Assembly (NCBI GenBank): GCA_036005845.1
Contig: DASYQD010000122.1
Span: 1-15,936 of the forward strand
Reading direction: 5' to 3'
DNA length: 15,936 nucleotides
Source of the DNA: DASYQD01 sp036005845
GTDB lineage: Bacteria > Acidobacteriota > Thermoanaerobaculia > Multivoradales > JAIOJS01
The notes beneath the pieces were generated by a model. The model had not been told where the DNA came from. It saw nothing but the letters and a program-made list of their open reading frames with translations, and made no database searches. Below are positions 15,922-15,936 of this stretch, piece by piece. How positions within the stretch are numbered: the stretch's first letter is position 1; the number at the start of each line of letters is the position of its first letter. Made by a program: the position numbers and the translations under genes.

Positions 15922-15936
15922 CGGGCGCACTAGTAA

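Noticed and set aside
15421..15936. Integron attC site or cassette array
   Set aside because: No paired core sites of the GTTRRRY/RYYYAAC type flank the palindrome and no integrase gene is present.
15143..15936. CRISPR array or complete insertion sequence
   Set aside because: The repeats are inverted and long, not short regular direct repeats, and no transposase domain is encoded.

Overview
This is a very GC-rich bacterial window (about 70% by eye) with tightly packed genes, GTG/TTG starts and strong G/C preference at third codon positions. The gene set is a sigma-54 activator with an NtrY-type kinase, a propeller-type hybrid sensor kinase, a large Asp-box/sortilin-like secreted protein, a secreted prolyl oligopeptidase and a DDAH. 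It suggests a free-living soil or aquatic Gram-negative bacterium such as an Acidobacteriota or a myxobacterium-like deltaproteobacterium. That placement is inference from gene content; no rRNA or marker gene is present.

Layout. (1) 1-2379, plus strand: the 3' part of an NtrC-family sigma-54 activator followed by an NtrY-like sensor histidine kinase, a likely two-component operon. (2) 2517-4650, minus strand: a small DUF2283 protein downstream of a hybrid histidine kinase. The kinase is split by a one-base frameshift near 3943-3945, seems to lack its N-terminal sensor, and ends in two receiver domains, the second without its phospho-acceptor Asp. (3) 4862-6430, plus: a RhlE-type DEAD-box RNA helicase with a TTG start and a low-complexity basic tail, then a hairpin. 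(4) 6523-7338, plus: dimethylarginine dimethylaminohydrolase. (5) 7432-10228, minus: a secreted prolyl oligopeptidase followed 4 bases later by a DUF1697 protein, convergent with DDAH across a hairpin. (6) 10403-15142, plus: a 1579-residue secreted Asp-box beta-propeller protein with several C-terminal beta-sandwich modules, divergent from the peptidase.

(7) 15143-15936 holds no gene I would defend but is the most unusual stretch. It contains a nearly perfect 29-bp inverted repeat (15251-15279 / 15380-15408) enclosing three small hairpins, so it could fold as a four-way junction. This runs into a much longer imperfect palindrome (arms about 15375-15617 and 15678-15921, roughly 70% identical by eye) whose apex is a 29-bp stem with three mismatches. 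In effect there are three copies of one unrecognised sequence in alternating orientation. A structured RNA, or a nest of palindromic repeats or a small non-autonomous mobile element, are the leading explanations.

Functionally, the left third is signalling, the middle is RNA remodelling and methylarginine hydrolysis, and the right half is export-directed proteolysis and a large extracytoplasmic protein. I see no tRNA, rRNA, CRISPR array, complete insertion sequence or known defence system.
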